From: Phoenix dactylifera
Lineage: Eukaryota; Streptophyta; Magnoliopsida; Arecales; Arecaceae
Assembly (NCBI RefSeq): GCF_009389715.1
Contig: NC_052397.1
Span: 15,882,129 to 15,946,128 of the forward strand
Reading direction: 5' to 3'
Length of the DNA stretch: 64,000 nucleotides
In this document: piece by piece, positions 34,154-46,194 of the stretch
Numbering within the stretch: position 1 is the first letter of the stretch
Layout of the letters: each line of letters starts with the position of its first letter
Program-made: the position numbers and the translations under genes
The notes under the pieces: model-generated
The model's database searches: none
What the model saw: only the letters and a program-made list of their open reading frames with translations
What the model was told of the DNA's origin: nothing

Positions 34154-36789
34154 ATATAAGAAAAACTTTGGCAATTAACCCCAAAGCAAATCTAGATTAC
34201 AAATATTACTTTGTAGATCATTCAAAATCAAGACAGAGCCGACTGATGGGTAAGTACGATGGTGTCCTAACAAAGACTCTTGACAGAATCAATGGAATGT
34301 AGGAATTGGCTACTCCATCAATAAGTGACTTCTGAGGAACGTTGGAGACAGACTTCGAAAACTGGAGAGGGTCTTTCTTATATTTTAAGATTGCTAACAC
34401 TTAGACATGTTTCAAATCTAAACACATGGATGTTTTGTGATATAAGAGGTGAGTGATAGGGAAGTTAGGCAACCAACCAATGGTTGTTACCACCATCTTT
34501 TCACCTCCCCCTTCCTTCTATGGGAGATTAAGAATTGCCCAAACAAAAACACCCATTAACTCATAGAAAACTGCAGTGATGCCCAATTCTCAAAGGTGTT
34601 TGAGCTCCTGGCCTCTTTCACATGTAATAACTAACTAGGGCAACCTTTTCCACGTACTTCAAAATCTATGTGAAAGTGCGTTGGTAATTTCCTACCTCTT
34701 TTCTTTTAATTTTTTTTCTTTTTAAGAACTATCCTACATTTTTTCGGTCTTATTATTTGTTTTTCCTTTTCTTCGAATAGGCTAGGCATGTAGGAAATCT
34801 GCAGTCGTCGCGTTTAAGACTCTAATACTCCTTTTCTAATCTCCTTTCAATATGCATTGGTTATAAGGGTTTGATCAAACAACTATAGAATATGTAATTT
34901 TAAAAGTGCTACCGCTATTTAACGAAAGATAAATGTGTTATTAATTTCTTCCAAGGCAAGTATATATCATGCTTAATTATCTAGACTTTTAGTCTACTTG
35001 CATCGCAATATAAGATAAAGAAGATTATTGCTATCTAGTGTAATTCTTCCTTCGGATCATTAGAAAGAGGATTACGTTAAGCAATCGAGGAGGATGAAAA
35101 ACGGTTCCTATTTAGCGTAGCTTGAAGCATTAATTGCATCGGAGATTCTTACTAATATGGTGTGAGTGCAAGATTTGCATGCATGATATATTAGCTGATT
35201 ATCGCTAATTATCTGATTTTTTTTTTACAACTAGTGGAAATTTTCCTACAATTAAGGGCCGACTTAGAAAGCTAGAGAAGCATGCATGGAAAGTCGATGT
35301 GTGATGATCGTGACACTTGTCGGCATGTTGCTAAGCTGGCCATGTAAAGGAGAGTCGTATGAACCCTAAATGAGCAAGCATGCTCGGCTAACGTTGTACA
35401 AAATGGGTTTAAATATGAGGAAGATCTCGGATCCATGGTTTTTGTGCTTCGGGAAGTTCAGCCTTGAGAGGATAAAAAGGGGCGGTGGCTGCCTATTTTG
35501 GGAATGTTGCACCCAATATTTTGGTTTGTGCACATTACAATTCACTGGTCCATGGTGGTGGAGGGGACCATATCTAGTCTATTTATAGCTTGCAATGGAT
35601 GATGGACTCCTAACCACATGAAGGGGCACTCAACTCTTCCTCCTCGCCATGAGCACCTACCAAATAGGTGTGCAAGATCTCCATACCATTGTAGCATGTA
35701 GTCATGCCATATCATCTAAATTCAAGAATGGCGAAAAGAAAAGGTGAACAATGTACCTTTTGACACAAATTAGATACTTTGCTATGACCTAGGTATTATC
35801 CCAATGATCTGTATTCGAGTCTCTCCTTGGTATAATTATATATGTTAAGGGTCCTCTTTCAGTGCATGAGGCTCCTGCCACTGAGAAGTCCACTTACGGA
35901 GAGGCAATTTTCATATTCTAAAACCTATAACACCTAGGTCGTAATAAAGTATCCTTACCATTATGTCAAACTTTGCTCTTTGGGTGGAGTCCCCTCTCAT
36001 TCAAACAGTGAGAGAAAAAAAAAAAGAATGCTAGTTCCTCCATTGCTATTTCACGATGCCTATTGCAAACTGCAGTACTCTGAGCTCTACTTTCTATAAT
36101 TATAGTCGTTCTAGTGTTTCCTTTTCGAATTTCGACGGCTTGCTGCAAAACAAGGATATAGATTTGTTTAGCATTTTATTATTAGATATCATATACTGGG
36201 GAGTGTCTTGGAATTGGCACATCCTAAATCTGATTAATCTTTGACTCAAGTCAAAAGTTGAATATACTTACTCCATTTTTCAGTTGAATTCAATCAATTT
36301 GTTATATATTTTATTGATCTTTTAAAATTTTCAGATAAAATTAGATTGCAAGTAATCCAAGGGAAAAATAAAATTTAAAAATAAATCAAATATTTTATGT
36401 ATATTATAAAGATATCATGCAAGAAAATAATGATTCAACAACTTGTAGACATTACCGATGGCCATATATTTTGCATGAGATTTGATTGACAAGCATATAT
36501 AATTATATCCTGCAGCCAACAAACTAATGAGCATATATACTTAGTAAACTAAGTACACTAGTTTCTCGTTTTTTAAGAAGGGCTGTGAAATATGCAATTT
36601 ATTAATTTTATGCGAGTCTGTGCTAGTTTTGGACTGGATGTATAAGATGCCTGGTGTTAGATATTGGACCCATATTTTGAAAATGGTCATTTTTTTTCTT
36701 TTTCCAAGTTTAATTCAAAATTTCATTGCTAATTGGAACACGATTATTTTTGAGTCAGTTATTGATCCTGAATAGGTCATGCCAATCTA
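34154..36789. other. Intergenic, nothing recognised
   Basis: AT-rich sequence with scattered short ORFs. None has a recognisable motif, splice context or codon bias that I can support. I see no tRNA or rRNA. Confidence 0.45.
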
Positions 36790-36797
36790 CTTGCATC

Positions 36798-37455
36798 TAG
36801 GACTACAAATGGGCCTGATAGGACCGAGGCATGCTTGACCCTGGCCCAAGCTAATTTCATGTACGGTCTTTATATTGGATCCAAACCCCATCTAATAGAT
36901 GATCGAGTCGAGTTGGGTTAGATACATAGAAAATATTTTAGACCTAGGAGTCGTTCAAATCTAGTTGGGGTTATGTATATCCCGAACCTAACCTAAAATA
37001 TTTGGATATGGATCGAGTTCACATCGGGTATGTTTCGGGTCCAAGCCTAGATTTGTTTACTAACAAAATTTTAGTCTTACTTCTGAATCAAACTGAATTT
37101 TGACTACCATAAAATTGTTTGCCAACATGGTCATAGCTTCGCAAATTAATGTTTATCTAGAATTACGATATGCTTCAAGAGGTTAACAACCTAAAAAATT
37201 GGCCTTTCTTAATATAGCTTGATTATTTAAGCACCTGTTTCTTAACCGAGGAATAAAAGAAATGACTTGGGATACTTTTTGCTGTGGGTTAGGTTTGTTT
37301 AAAATTTATGAGATCTAAACTTGATCTGAAATATGGAACGGATCTAATATTCGAACTCGATCAGACTCCATTAGTCTTCAAGGATAGGTTAGGTCGGATC
37401 TAACTAAAGTGGAGTGGGTCAGGTCATGAATCAACTTGACTCATTTGCAGCTTTA
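36798..37455. mobile_element. 658-bp non-autonomous hAT MITE
   Basis: The ends are TAGGACTACAAATGGGCC and the inverse of TAAAGCTGCAAATGAGTC. The flanking 8-bp duplication CTTGCATC is perfect (36790-36797 and 37456-37463). The interior is rich in GGATCxAATCC / GGGTTAGGT-type subterminal motifs and has no ORF. It sits about 330 bp upstream of the start codon of the Ole e 1-like gene, in its promoter region. Confidence 0.9.
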
Positions 37456-37696
37456 CTTGCATCCGTGTCAATTTATGTGACCTTGTTAAGCAAGGGCATT
37501 ATCATCTTTCTATTAATTAGTTGGAGTGGTTGCAAAATTGGATCTCGTTGGTCTCCAAAGCGAAGTTTTTATGCCTACTCTTATGTACCCGACTCACAAA
37601 GGAAGGCCCATTAGCATGCCAACATCACAAGACAACCCAGGGCTATTCCTGTAGTTGTAGAAACAAGTCAGGGCATTTGGGAAGCCCATATCCATT

Positions 37697-37707
37697 TCTA
37701 TATATAC
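37697..37707 (+). promoter_or_regulatory. TATA box of the Ole e 1-like gene
   Basis: TTCTATATATACC lies 80-90 bp before the ATG at 37787. The expected start site near 37730 would leave a leader of about 55 nt. This excludes the in-frame ATG at 37724 and supports 37787 as the start. Confidence 0.65.
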
Positions 37708-37786
37708 CAGTATACCACTCGGCATGGGGTCTCGCTTCGAGCCATCCAACCAAGAAACCAAAGAGCCAAAGAAAAGAAGCAAAAAG

Positions 37787-40700
37787 ATGGTGCACGACTT
37801 CCGAGGCGCCTCCATCTTGGTGGTGGCCGCGTTGCTCTTCCTTCCCCTCTTCCTGGGCTCCGCAGAGATGCCCATGCAGCTCTCACGTGCGGAGCTCGTG
37901 CACCAGGCCGGCTACGGGGAGGAGAGGCTCTCATCCGTGCTGATCACCGGCACCATTCTCTGCGACGCCTGCTTGCAACCCGGGTCCCACCTCCTCTCTT
38001 CCCATGTCCGAGGTCAGCCCATGGATCAACTTTGTCATGAATTTACTCACATTAATCGATAAGTTCATGATCATGTTTATCATCAACATTAATTTTGAAT
38101 AACAATGTCAGATCAATATACAAGGAGATAACTATCTCCTTGTTCTGTCTTCTTTTCTTTTCATTTCTTCTTCTTTCTTCCTATTTTTTTCATAAGACAG
38201 AAAGGTAATGCAACTTTCACTCCTTTGAATAATAAAATCGGGTGGCATGGCCTCTCTTTTTCTCAAAGAAGAAGAAGAAGAAGAAGGACAATGCAAAGGT
38301 TGTGTAGCAATTGATCAATTTATATTGGATTATCATTTGTTGCCTTCATATCTCTTTTTTAAGTTCTCTACTATTTACAGTGGACCGTATATAAGTTGAC
38401 TCAACAATAATCAAATAGTGCTTGGCATGTGCCGCGCATTGAGAAGAAGATGAATGAATTGGAACTCTTCTTTTTTTCTCCTTGTTAAAGAAAAAGAGCA
38501 AAACTTGGAAATAGGAGGCACGAGTTTGTTTACAGAGCTCTAGAAGGTATGCATGGGAGCGGGTGGTGTTTCTCACATGAATGAGGGATGGACATGATGG
38601 GGTTAGTTGTAACATAAAGAGACCGGAGCTCTACACATATGCGATACGTAGAGTCAAAATGGTGTCTAAGAGGAACAAAAAAAATGGAGCCTCCTTATAT
38701 GGGTCACTACCAGGTTTCACAACTCTACTACACAATCTTAGAAGAGAGATGCCAACCTACTAACCTAGCAACTGTCGACAAAAACAATAAAAAAAAAAAT
38801 CTCATAAATCTGAAGTTGACGACCTACCAAAAAAGTGGAGCTACTTCAAGACCTAGGCTTTCGCATTATGATAGTAAAGATTATGTGGGGACTAGATAGA
38901 GCTTATATATATCATGAATCAGTCGTGTACTTTTAAGTTGTTAAAATTAATTTGTTTAATCTATTTATGTAAATTACATTTTCCAGCCCTTGATAGTATT
39001 CTCTGACTTTGTCATCGTTATCAATTAGGTATGCTTGTTGGGTAGATGGCCTTTATCAATTGTAACCGAGTAGAATTGAAGGAACACAAGGGTGACATCA
39101 ATGTAGGAATAAGCTATGACATGCCAACTTATACTCTTCCTCAATAAGCCGGGAGAGGTGCCGGCTTAAAGCAAGAGGGGGAAGTTAAAGCTTGGATGGA
39201 AGTTAGAGATGTTTTCAGTTTAGGTGGTGGGTTTTTATCAGAATATTAGATGAGAGCTGAATTCTTTTAACGGAAGATGTTTTATAATAGTAGTTTCCAC
39301 AACCATAGAGAGGAGCTAATACAGAGGCTTATGAAACCAAAGGAGATGTGAAAGGTGTGGTACACTGCTTGTGTTTTCCTATTAAGTGAAGATAATGAGT
39401 TCATATTTTTTACGTAATGGAAAAACATGAGATATAGGTAAGGAAGTTGCAACAAATTCCTGTTCCTCAGGTGAACTATATATATACGGCACATAGGCTA
39501 CCTTAAGACATTGATATGGTGGAATATATAGAGATATCTAAGTTCTTGACCACCATCGAAATCCTAAGTGACATGTTGCTTAAAAGATAAGTGTCGGTGG
39601 TTGCTTCTTGCATGGGTTTGTGATGTTGTGAGTTGTTCTAATTGGGTGGCCTAATTTTGACCATGGTTATAAGTCCCACAAATTCCTAACAAATGGCCAG
39701 AAATTGGTTTGATATTAGTTTATATAAAACCTACGGGATCAAAAGTTTAGGTTATTAGGAAGATGGTAGGTAAGGAGTTTGGATAGTTCAGGAGGAGGCT
39801 AAGAGAAGAAAAACAGTTTTGTTTGGAATGTCTTAAACTGGGTTGGAGATGATCACTTTCTTCAGCTTGCTCTGTAAACACGAGCGAAGCTGGTTTGAGT
39901 CTCTCATCTCATGTACCGATTTTAGCGCTCCCAAAATATTCAAAGGATTGTGTAAACAAGTCATAGGATATGCAAGTACTATATATTATGGTCGACCAGA
40001 GGGCCGTAGTGAGTATTTACGGCTGTGGATGGAGCTGATTACTTGTATTACTGGTCTCATGCTCTGTTTGGTTCCAATAAGCTTTGTTGATGATGAAAAA
40101 ATCGATGTAAAGTTGATTGTGGCTGAGGCCTTATCTGATGAAGAGGTAAATGCTTGATGGAACAACAACTTTTCATACAAAATAAAATAAAATAAAATAA
40201 AATAAAATAAAACAAATTTTAAGATATAAATGGCATGGTTCAGATAAAAGCAAGGATTTCATTATGGTGCATCTATATAGACAGACATATACATACATAC
40301 ATACATACATACATACCTACAATAAATGTGGAATAAGATCTACCAAACTTTTCTTTTAATAATTTGGGCAAAATGTAGTTTTCCACCAAATTCATTGAGC
40401 AAAACAAATGTCACATTTTCAGCGGTGGGGGTTCCTCAGTCTAAAAAGTCCACCACCATGAAAATTGAACCAGATACAAGGTCCTCAAACAGAATATATA
40501 TAAAAAATGGGCCCCAAAGTTCCCCGAAAGACACCAAGTCACCAACTTAAGGTTCTCCTTCCACGAAATAGGCAACATTATCCTAAGTTGTTATATGTCT
40601 CATAATCTCTACAAGAGATGCCTATATTAAGAGTAACAATTTATGATCCGACTCATCAATTCGTCCATAAATGATCTACTTTAAGCATATTTAGATTTGG

Positions 40701-41572
40701 CTTAAATCGGTTTGGATCATAAATACATCAACCTATATATCTAAATCTTTTTTTAAATAGGTCAGGTTCAGGTTTAGACTTTTGACCCATTTAACCTATT
40801 TTAATAATTTGACCATGACTCATTCTATTTTATATATTTAATAACTGTTTAACCCATTTAAAACTTGTGTAACCCATTTATGTCCTATTTAACTTAACCC
40901 ACTTAACATGTTTAACTAGTTTAAATATATTTAATCCGTTAAAAATCTACTCAACATGTTTAACCATTTAAAATGATTTGATCTATTTAATAAACAGGTT
41001 ATGCATATCGGGTCGGATAACTTGTTTAATAAACAAGTGAGGTCCATAATTAAATTTTTGATATGATCCGCATCCAATCTAACCCGACTCGACCTGATTG
41101 TCATCTCTAACATTTACAAACTTATAGGCCTCCAGCAATAATATGATTTCGTGATGGATGGCCGAGTTGCTTGATATAATTTGTTTGGTATGAACTAATC
41201 AATAAAATAACATGAAGTTGTCTATGGTTTGAAGGTGCAAAGGTAGCCATTGCATGCAAAACTGAAGAAAGGAGGAGGAAGACTAACTGGGCGTATGGAA
41301 TGGCAGACGAGTATGGAGAATTCATCATCGACGTCCCTTCCCATCTCCATGCAATCCCACTGGAAGAGGACTGCGTTATCAGGGTCCTAAGAATGCCCAA
41401 GAACTCATGTTGCAGGCAAATGTCAGAAATGAACCACAAGGGAATAAAATTGTCTTCGGTTGGAAATAGCATCCGTGTCTATACTGCTGGAGTTGTACGG
41501 TTGAGCTGCAGAACTAGACCTTCTCAGGAGTGCTTGGAGAACGGGTACAATGACATGGAAAACGCGTGGTGA
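37787..41572 (+). CDS. Pollen Ole e 1 / extensin-like secreted protein
   Basis: Two exons, 37787-38012 and 41235-41572, join in phase across a 3.2-kb intron to give 564 nt (187 aa). The donor is CGAG|GTCAGC and the acceptor GAAG|GTGC. The N terminus (SILVVAALLFLPLFLGSA) is a clear signal peptide. After it comes the family pattern: SVLITGTILCDACLQPG, then GAKVAIACKTEE, then YGMADEYGEFIIDVPS. Late cysteines in NSCCRQM and RLSCRTRPSQEC follow. This order is that of the Pollen_Ole_e_1 domain, a small secreted beta-rich cell-wall or extracellular protein. Family members act in the wall and apoplast, but the biochemical role of most is unknown. The name does not mean this one is pollen-specific. 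The MITE upstream and a second one in the intron may affect its expression. Confidence 0.85.
40179..40213. repeat. (AAAAT)n simple repeat
   Basis: About six to seven AAAAT units lie in the intron of the Ole e 1-like gene. A related (ACAT)n tract follows at about 40291-40315. Both are typical microsatellites. Confidence 0.85.
40630..41108. mobile_element. Probable hAT-like MITE in the Ole e 1-like intron
   Basis: The left edge TTAAGAGTAACAAT resembles the inverse of the right edge, TTAGAGATGACAAT. The interior is a dense run of ACCCATTTAA / TTTAACCTATTTA and GATCCGAC / GTCGGAT motifs, like the subterminal repeats of plant hAT MITEs. I could not find a matching target duplication, so the edges are approximate. 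Confidence 0.5.
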
Positions 41573-42810
41573 AGGATGGTGACGGTTTAGTACAAGAACC
41601 ATTTCATATGAGTTGAGATCTTATGTACTACCTTGTTAGATTTCACCATGGATAGTTACTGTTCAAAAGTATATTGCATGTAATCACAAACATAAAAAAA
41701 AAAGGACGAGATCATGTGTGGATTAACTATAGTTGCTTCCGAGTTCTTAATTATTTTCTTCTTATTGCTTGCAAGTGTCTTCTCATAGCTCGTGTTCTGC
41801 TATTAGCATAATCTTAGAGATTAGGTAACAACCGCATCGCTCATAATATTTTTTTATTAACATGTTCTGTATCAATCTATATTATTTTTTTTATTAGAGA
41901 TCACATAACACCTTATAGTTAGTAATACTTTTCATTATTAGTGTGATCCTATATCAGCCTATATTATTTTCTTTGTATGGAGTTTGTATACAAGTATATA
42001 TAATCCCTGAGATGTACTGAATATGATGGAACAAAGAATTAAAATCATTTCTCTTTCTCTCTTTACTCTTGTTTTTCTCTTCTTCTATAAATATTTTAAC
42101 AATTATTATTGTAGCAGTCTAAGGTCTTATATAAAAAAAAGATAAGGCTGAAGATATTCTTTGGATTCTTTGATCTTGTGTAAGCATCCAAGTAGTACAT
42201 AACCAAATTAATACTTGTATGAGAAGTCCTCCCATGATGCTCACGTTATTCCTTTATATATGAAGGTATATGACAGATGGATAGATGGACGGACAAACAG
42301 AGAGAGAGAAAGAGAGGGAGAGAGAGAGAGAGAGCTTGTGAAATAGCTTTTAGTTTAGTTTGTTGGCGCCCCTTTTATGAGGCTTGCTCTTGGGAGTGGT
42401 TTAAGGCTCAAACTATGTTGCTGGCATATTATCTAGGTTAGGGCTTGGAAGTGGGTTGGGTTGGATTAGTTCTACTCTTGCATCTGAGCTAATTGGCTTC
42501 AAGTCTAAAATTTAGATCCACATTTGACTCTTTTGTTGATGTATTTGAATCCAATCAGCTTTCCTTTTGCTGCATATGCTTGTCTATTATTTGCGCATTA
42601 TTGCTTATTCAATTTCTAAGAATCATATATTTTTGATCTTACATCTGGGATTTAGCACTGACCCATTGGTATTAATTTCAAGCTATTTGGCTCACAAGTC
42701 TGGTCTAAGATTAGAGTAACTTGGGCTATAGATTCTACCTTTGAGCTTACCCTAACCTATTTATCTTTTTGATCGAAATGCAGAGTGGGCCATTGTCTCC
42801 CCTTGCTTAG

Positions 42811-42958
42811 AAATTATTAAGTGGACTAGATCCACCATAGACCTAGGATGAAATCATCCTAACACATATTGTTATTACATATAAAAAGAATAAAAAGCAA
42901 CACATGCTATGATGATTTCCTTCTAGGTCCATGATGGACCTGGTTCATCTAATAATTT
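42811..42958. repeat. Imperfect foldback, arms about 48 bp
   Basis: The left arm (about 42811-42858, AAATTATTAAGTGGACTAG...) pairs with the right arm (about 42911-42958), whose inverse reads AAATTATTAGATGAACCAG.... Roughly 80% of positions match. A loop of about 52 bp separates them. It is probably an old MITE or foldback element. Confidence 0.65.
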
Positions 42959-43092
42959 TTTATGCCTACTTGTTGTATATCCTTATCCCATCGGCTACAT
43001 TCTGCAATCTAAAATTAGATAGTGTACAATGTTGCACTTTAGTGATACACCATCTCTAGAATGGCACATTAAGGCCCGGAGAAAGGCCCCAT

Positions 43093-43556
43093 TAGGGGTG
43101 CAAACTTGACTCGGGTCCAAATTGGACTTAACTATTATCAAGCTCGAGAAGCTCAAACAATTTTTCAAGTCGAACTCGAGTAGCAAAATACTGGGCTCAA
43201 AAGCTCACGAGCTTAATCGAGTAGATATATTTTTAATAATATTATATTTTACTTACAATATATATTATCAAATTAATATTTTAAAATATAATATTATGTT
43301 ATATTTTGTTTTAACCATATTTATAAATTATGACTAAGGCTCAAATTAGAACTCGAATGTGAGCTCAAGTATGGCTCGGTTGATATTATAGTCGGGTCGA
43401 GTTGATCTCTAGTGTTGTTTTTTTTTGTTTGAACAAGCTGAGTTGAGCTTGGATGTTAAGTCTTGATCAATTTCGAATCGACGTGCGAGCTTGCATATTT
43501 TAAATTGAGCTCCAAGCTTTAGCTACTTGATTCGATTTAGCTCGATTCCATCCCAA
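43093..43556. mobile_element. Probable hAT-like MITE
   Basis: The left end TTAGGGGTGCAAACTTGACTC is typical of plant hAT MITEs. The right end, inverted, reads TGGGATGGAATCGAGC and is a weaker match. The interior has many GAGCTCGA / CTCGAGxAG motifs in both orientations. The flanks AGGCCCCA and AGGCAGCG share only 5 of 8 bases, so the edges are provisional. Confidence 0.45.
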
Positions 43557-44078
43557 GGCAGCGTCATCGGATTCTCATCCCGCATCCTATCTCTATCATG
43601 ATGTCGACGCCTAACTACCTTCCCTGCCTTTTTGGATTCCTTGTCTCATTTGAGCTAAAAAAATCTGCCCCGTTCTTTTGCTTCCCCCCACTCCTTTTCG
43701 TCCCAACGCAAGGATTCCCCTCCCATGGGGAACGTCACAGGGTCCCACCATAACAACCGATTCGATCCTCATCAAACCTAACATTGCTATAGTAACGCAA
43801 ATATCTAATACGAAAATTGAAGAACTTATGCACACTGTGTGGCTTTGGATGGGTTTGTTCACCATCCACTAACACAATGTGTGGCGTTTGGTATAAAAAA
43901 ATAAGTTACTTAACCCTTTCTTTTCTTAGTGAGATTTTTGTTGCATTCCTCCATCAACAAATTGAAACAAAAATGACTGCACGTTTCATCACGCTCATCT
44001 TATTGGGTGATATGCAGTCACCATCTGGCGGAACCCTCATATACATGTTCTCCACATTTCCCCACTATGTGGAGACAT

Positions 44079-44460
44079 TTTTTTTTTTTTTTTTTAAGTA
44101 CATCGGTAGCCCACGCCAAATGAGCATGAGCATTATCCTTAGCATCAAGAGAAAGAAACCAGCATAAAGATAATGGGACAACTGCAATCTTAATCCATAG
44201 CACCTCTCCAAAATAATGAGTAGTAAAGAAGGCGACTTAGTCTGCAGCTATGTTCGTCTTCTGAAATATATGAATAATCTGGATCGAGCGGCAACCTGAT
44301 ATCAGCTTTTATATATCCTTGAGTATAGAGTGGCCATCCTCCTGCGTCGGACGTCGCGAATCCACTCGGTTATAATAGTAGAGGCCTTCTCTAGAATAAT
44401 GCTATCTGCTCCTATAAACCTCCAGGCAGAGGCGACTCCCTCTTATGGGATATAATATTT
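44079..44460 (-). mobile_element. LINE 3' end in minus orientation (RNase H remnant)
   Basis: A run of about 18 T at 44079-44096 is the A tail of a minus-strand retroposon. Reading the minus strand above it gives broken frames with EGVASAWRFIGADSIILE and IITEWIRDVRRRRM. These match the RNase H part of plant LINEs (usually EGD or SA..WI.D). Stops interrupt it. It is the opposite orientation to the LINE ends at 19 kb. Confidence 0.55.
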
Positions 44461-46194
44461 TAGAAGCTTGCAACATAATAATTTAGACACACTTGGGAAT
44501 ATAAAATGTGGTGATTTAGATAATTATGACTCATTGCTTGCGTTGATGATTTAATCAAATTCTATGAGGCGCATCAAACCGTGGGGCCACCATCGCTGAC
44601 AGAATGGGCTAAAGGCAAGTTGAAATGACGCGCTACAGGGACGCAAGTGGACCATCGAAGCGGTGGTCCCCGCCTCATCAACCGTCACACTGTTGCTATC
44701 ACAGAACTGAAGGTACACCTGGAGATAGGATCGACGCAATGCCCTGCTGCCATCTGGTGCAACTACCACCACACGATTGGCCTGGGAGGGTCCACCTTCC
44801 GGGTCCCCCACATCAAGCCGTACGTCGTAGGTGGTCCCGGGTTTTTTATTGTGATTGGAAATTGTACCGTCAAGATGTCGCACTCACACAAGAGCTGGGT
44901 GTCGCCGTAGAATATCGTGTTTCACATTTTTTTTTTTTATCATAGCACGAAAGGAAACACCCAAAAAGGAACCCCGTAGAGTGATTCATCCACAGATAAT
45001 TACCATTTATTGGGCCCCACCATTTAATTAGTCTTCAGGTTTCCTTTTCATGGGCCCACCACTTTCATTTGCTCCCCGTCCCGGGATCCCATCCGGGAAA
45101 ATACCCACGTGGATGACCGTATTTTCTGGTGGGACTTTTTCTTTTTTCTTTTTACTTGCACTTGTCACGTGGGCAGGCACCTTTTATTGTAAAGCTAGAG
45201 GAAGACAAACACCTGATCCAGCGAGTAGTAGAATTTAATTATAACAACTGTTGTTATATTTTATTTTGCCGTTTCCGAGCGGCAATGATGCCTCTGAATG
45301 GTCTTCCGAACTCATTGGAGGAGGGGAAAGAAGCAAAAGTTAAAAAAAAAGAAGGGTTAAATATTCAATATCTATTTATATAAAAAAATAACAAGAAAAA
45401 AATAATATAACCTTATTTCAGGATATTTGATCGGGTGGTGAGAGATATAGTGATTTTTTAGGCTAAGCATGTATTCAAAAAAATTAATTAAATCGCGTAC
45501 TAAGTAGTTTCTTATGTGGCCAGCCACACCGAGGCACCCTGTGCACTGGGGAGGAGGTTGTTTAGAATACTATGTAATTTATTGTTTTCTTATTTTTTTT
45601 AGATGTATCCGCATTTGTAATATATGAAATATATATTTTAGTAAAAAAATATAATTACTAATATAAAAATATTTTTTTATTTAAAAATATAATTTTATTA
45701 TTATTACTGTTGTTGGTAATAATAAAAATTAGATGGCCACATCTTCGGTCCCAAGTGGGCTGGTGCTTCTTTGGGGGGTGGACGTGGGCTATCCTTTCTT
45801 GCTCTGTTTCTAGAGACATATGGCTGCCTGTTTTCCCTGTTCCTGTCCAGCGTCCGCTACCCCACCCCTCCTCTTTCTCCAGACTTTTCTATAGCCTTCT
45901 CTCTTTTGAGGGGCAGCTGGAGACGGAGGGAGGTGTTGGAATCCTCTCTCTCTCTTTCGATTTCGATTTTCCTATTGATAAAAAATGGAATCCATTCCAG
46001 AGTCCAGATTTTGCGAGAAGTAGTCTTCATTCCAAGCAGTGTTTTTTAGCCTTTCAATCACTTTTATCTTTGGTTTTTAGCTTATGGATTGATTTTTTGC
46101 TTAAGGTTCTATATGGGAATAAGGTGATATTGAGGGAAAGACGAGGTTTTGATCATCAAAATTTGATCTTTAGATCAGAAAATCTGTCTTCCAA

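Larger units (their letters stand above)
41573..46194. other. Intergenic with MITE and LINE remnants; SnRK1 beta promoter at right
   Basis: Apart from the elements listed separately, this holds a (GA)n tract at about 42300-42334 and a GC-rich block at about 44.55-44.90 kb with open frames on both strands but no domain I recognise. The last 1 kb should contain the promoter and leader of the SnRK1 beta gene. CT-rich tracts at about 45.85-45.96 kb are typical of plant leaders. Confidence 0.5.

Noticed and set aside
39843-40157. 104-aa ORF in the Ole e 1-like intron as a nested gene
   Set aside because: No recognisable domain, AT-rich codon use and no supporting splice or promoter signals.
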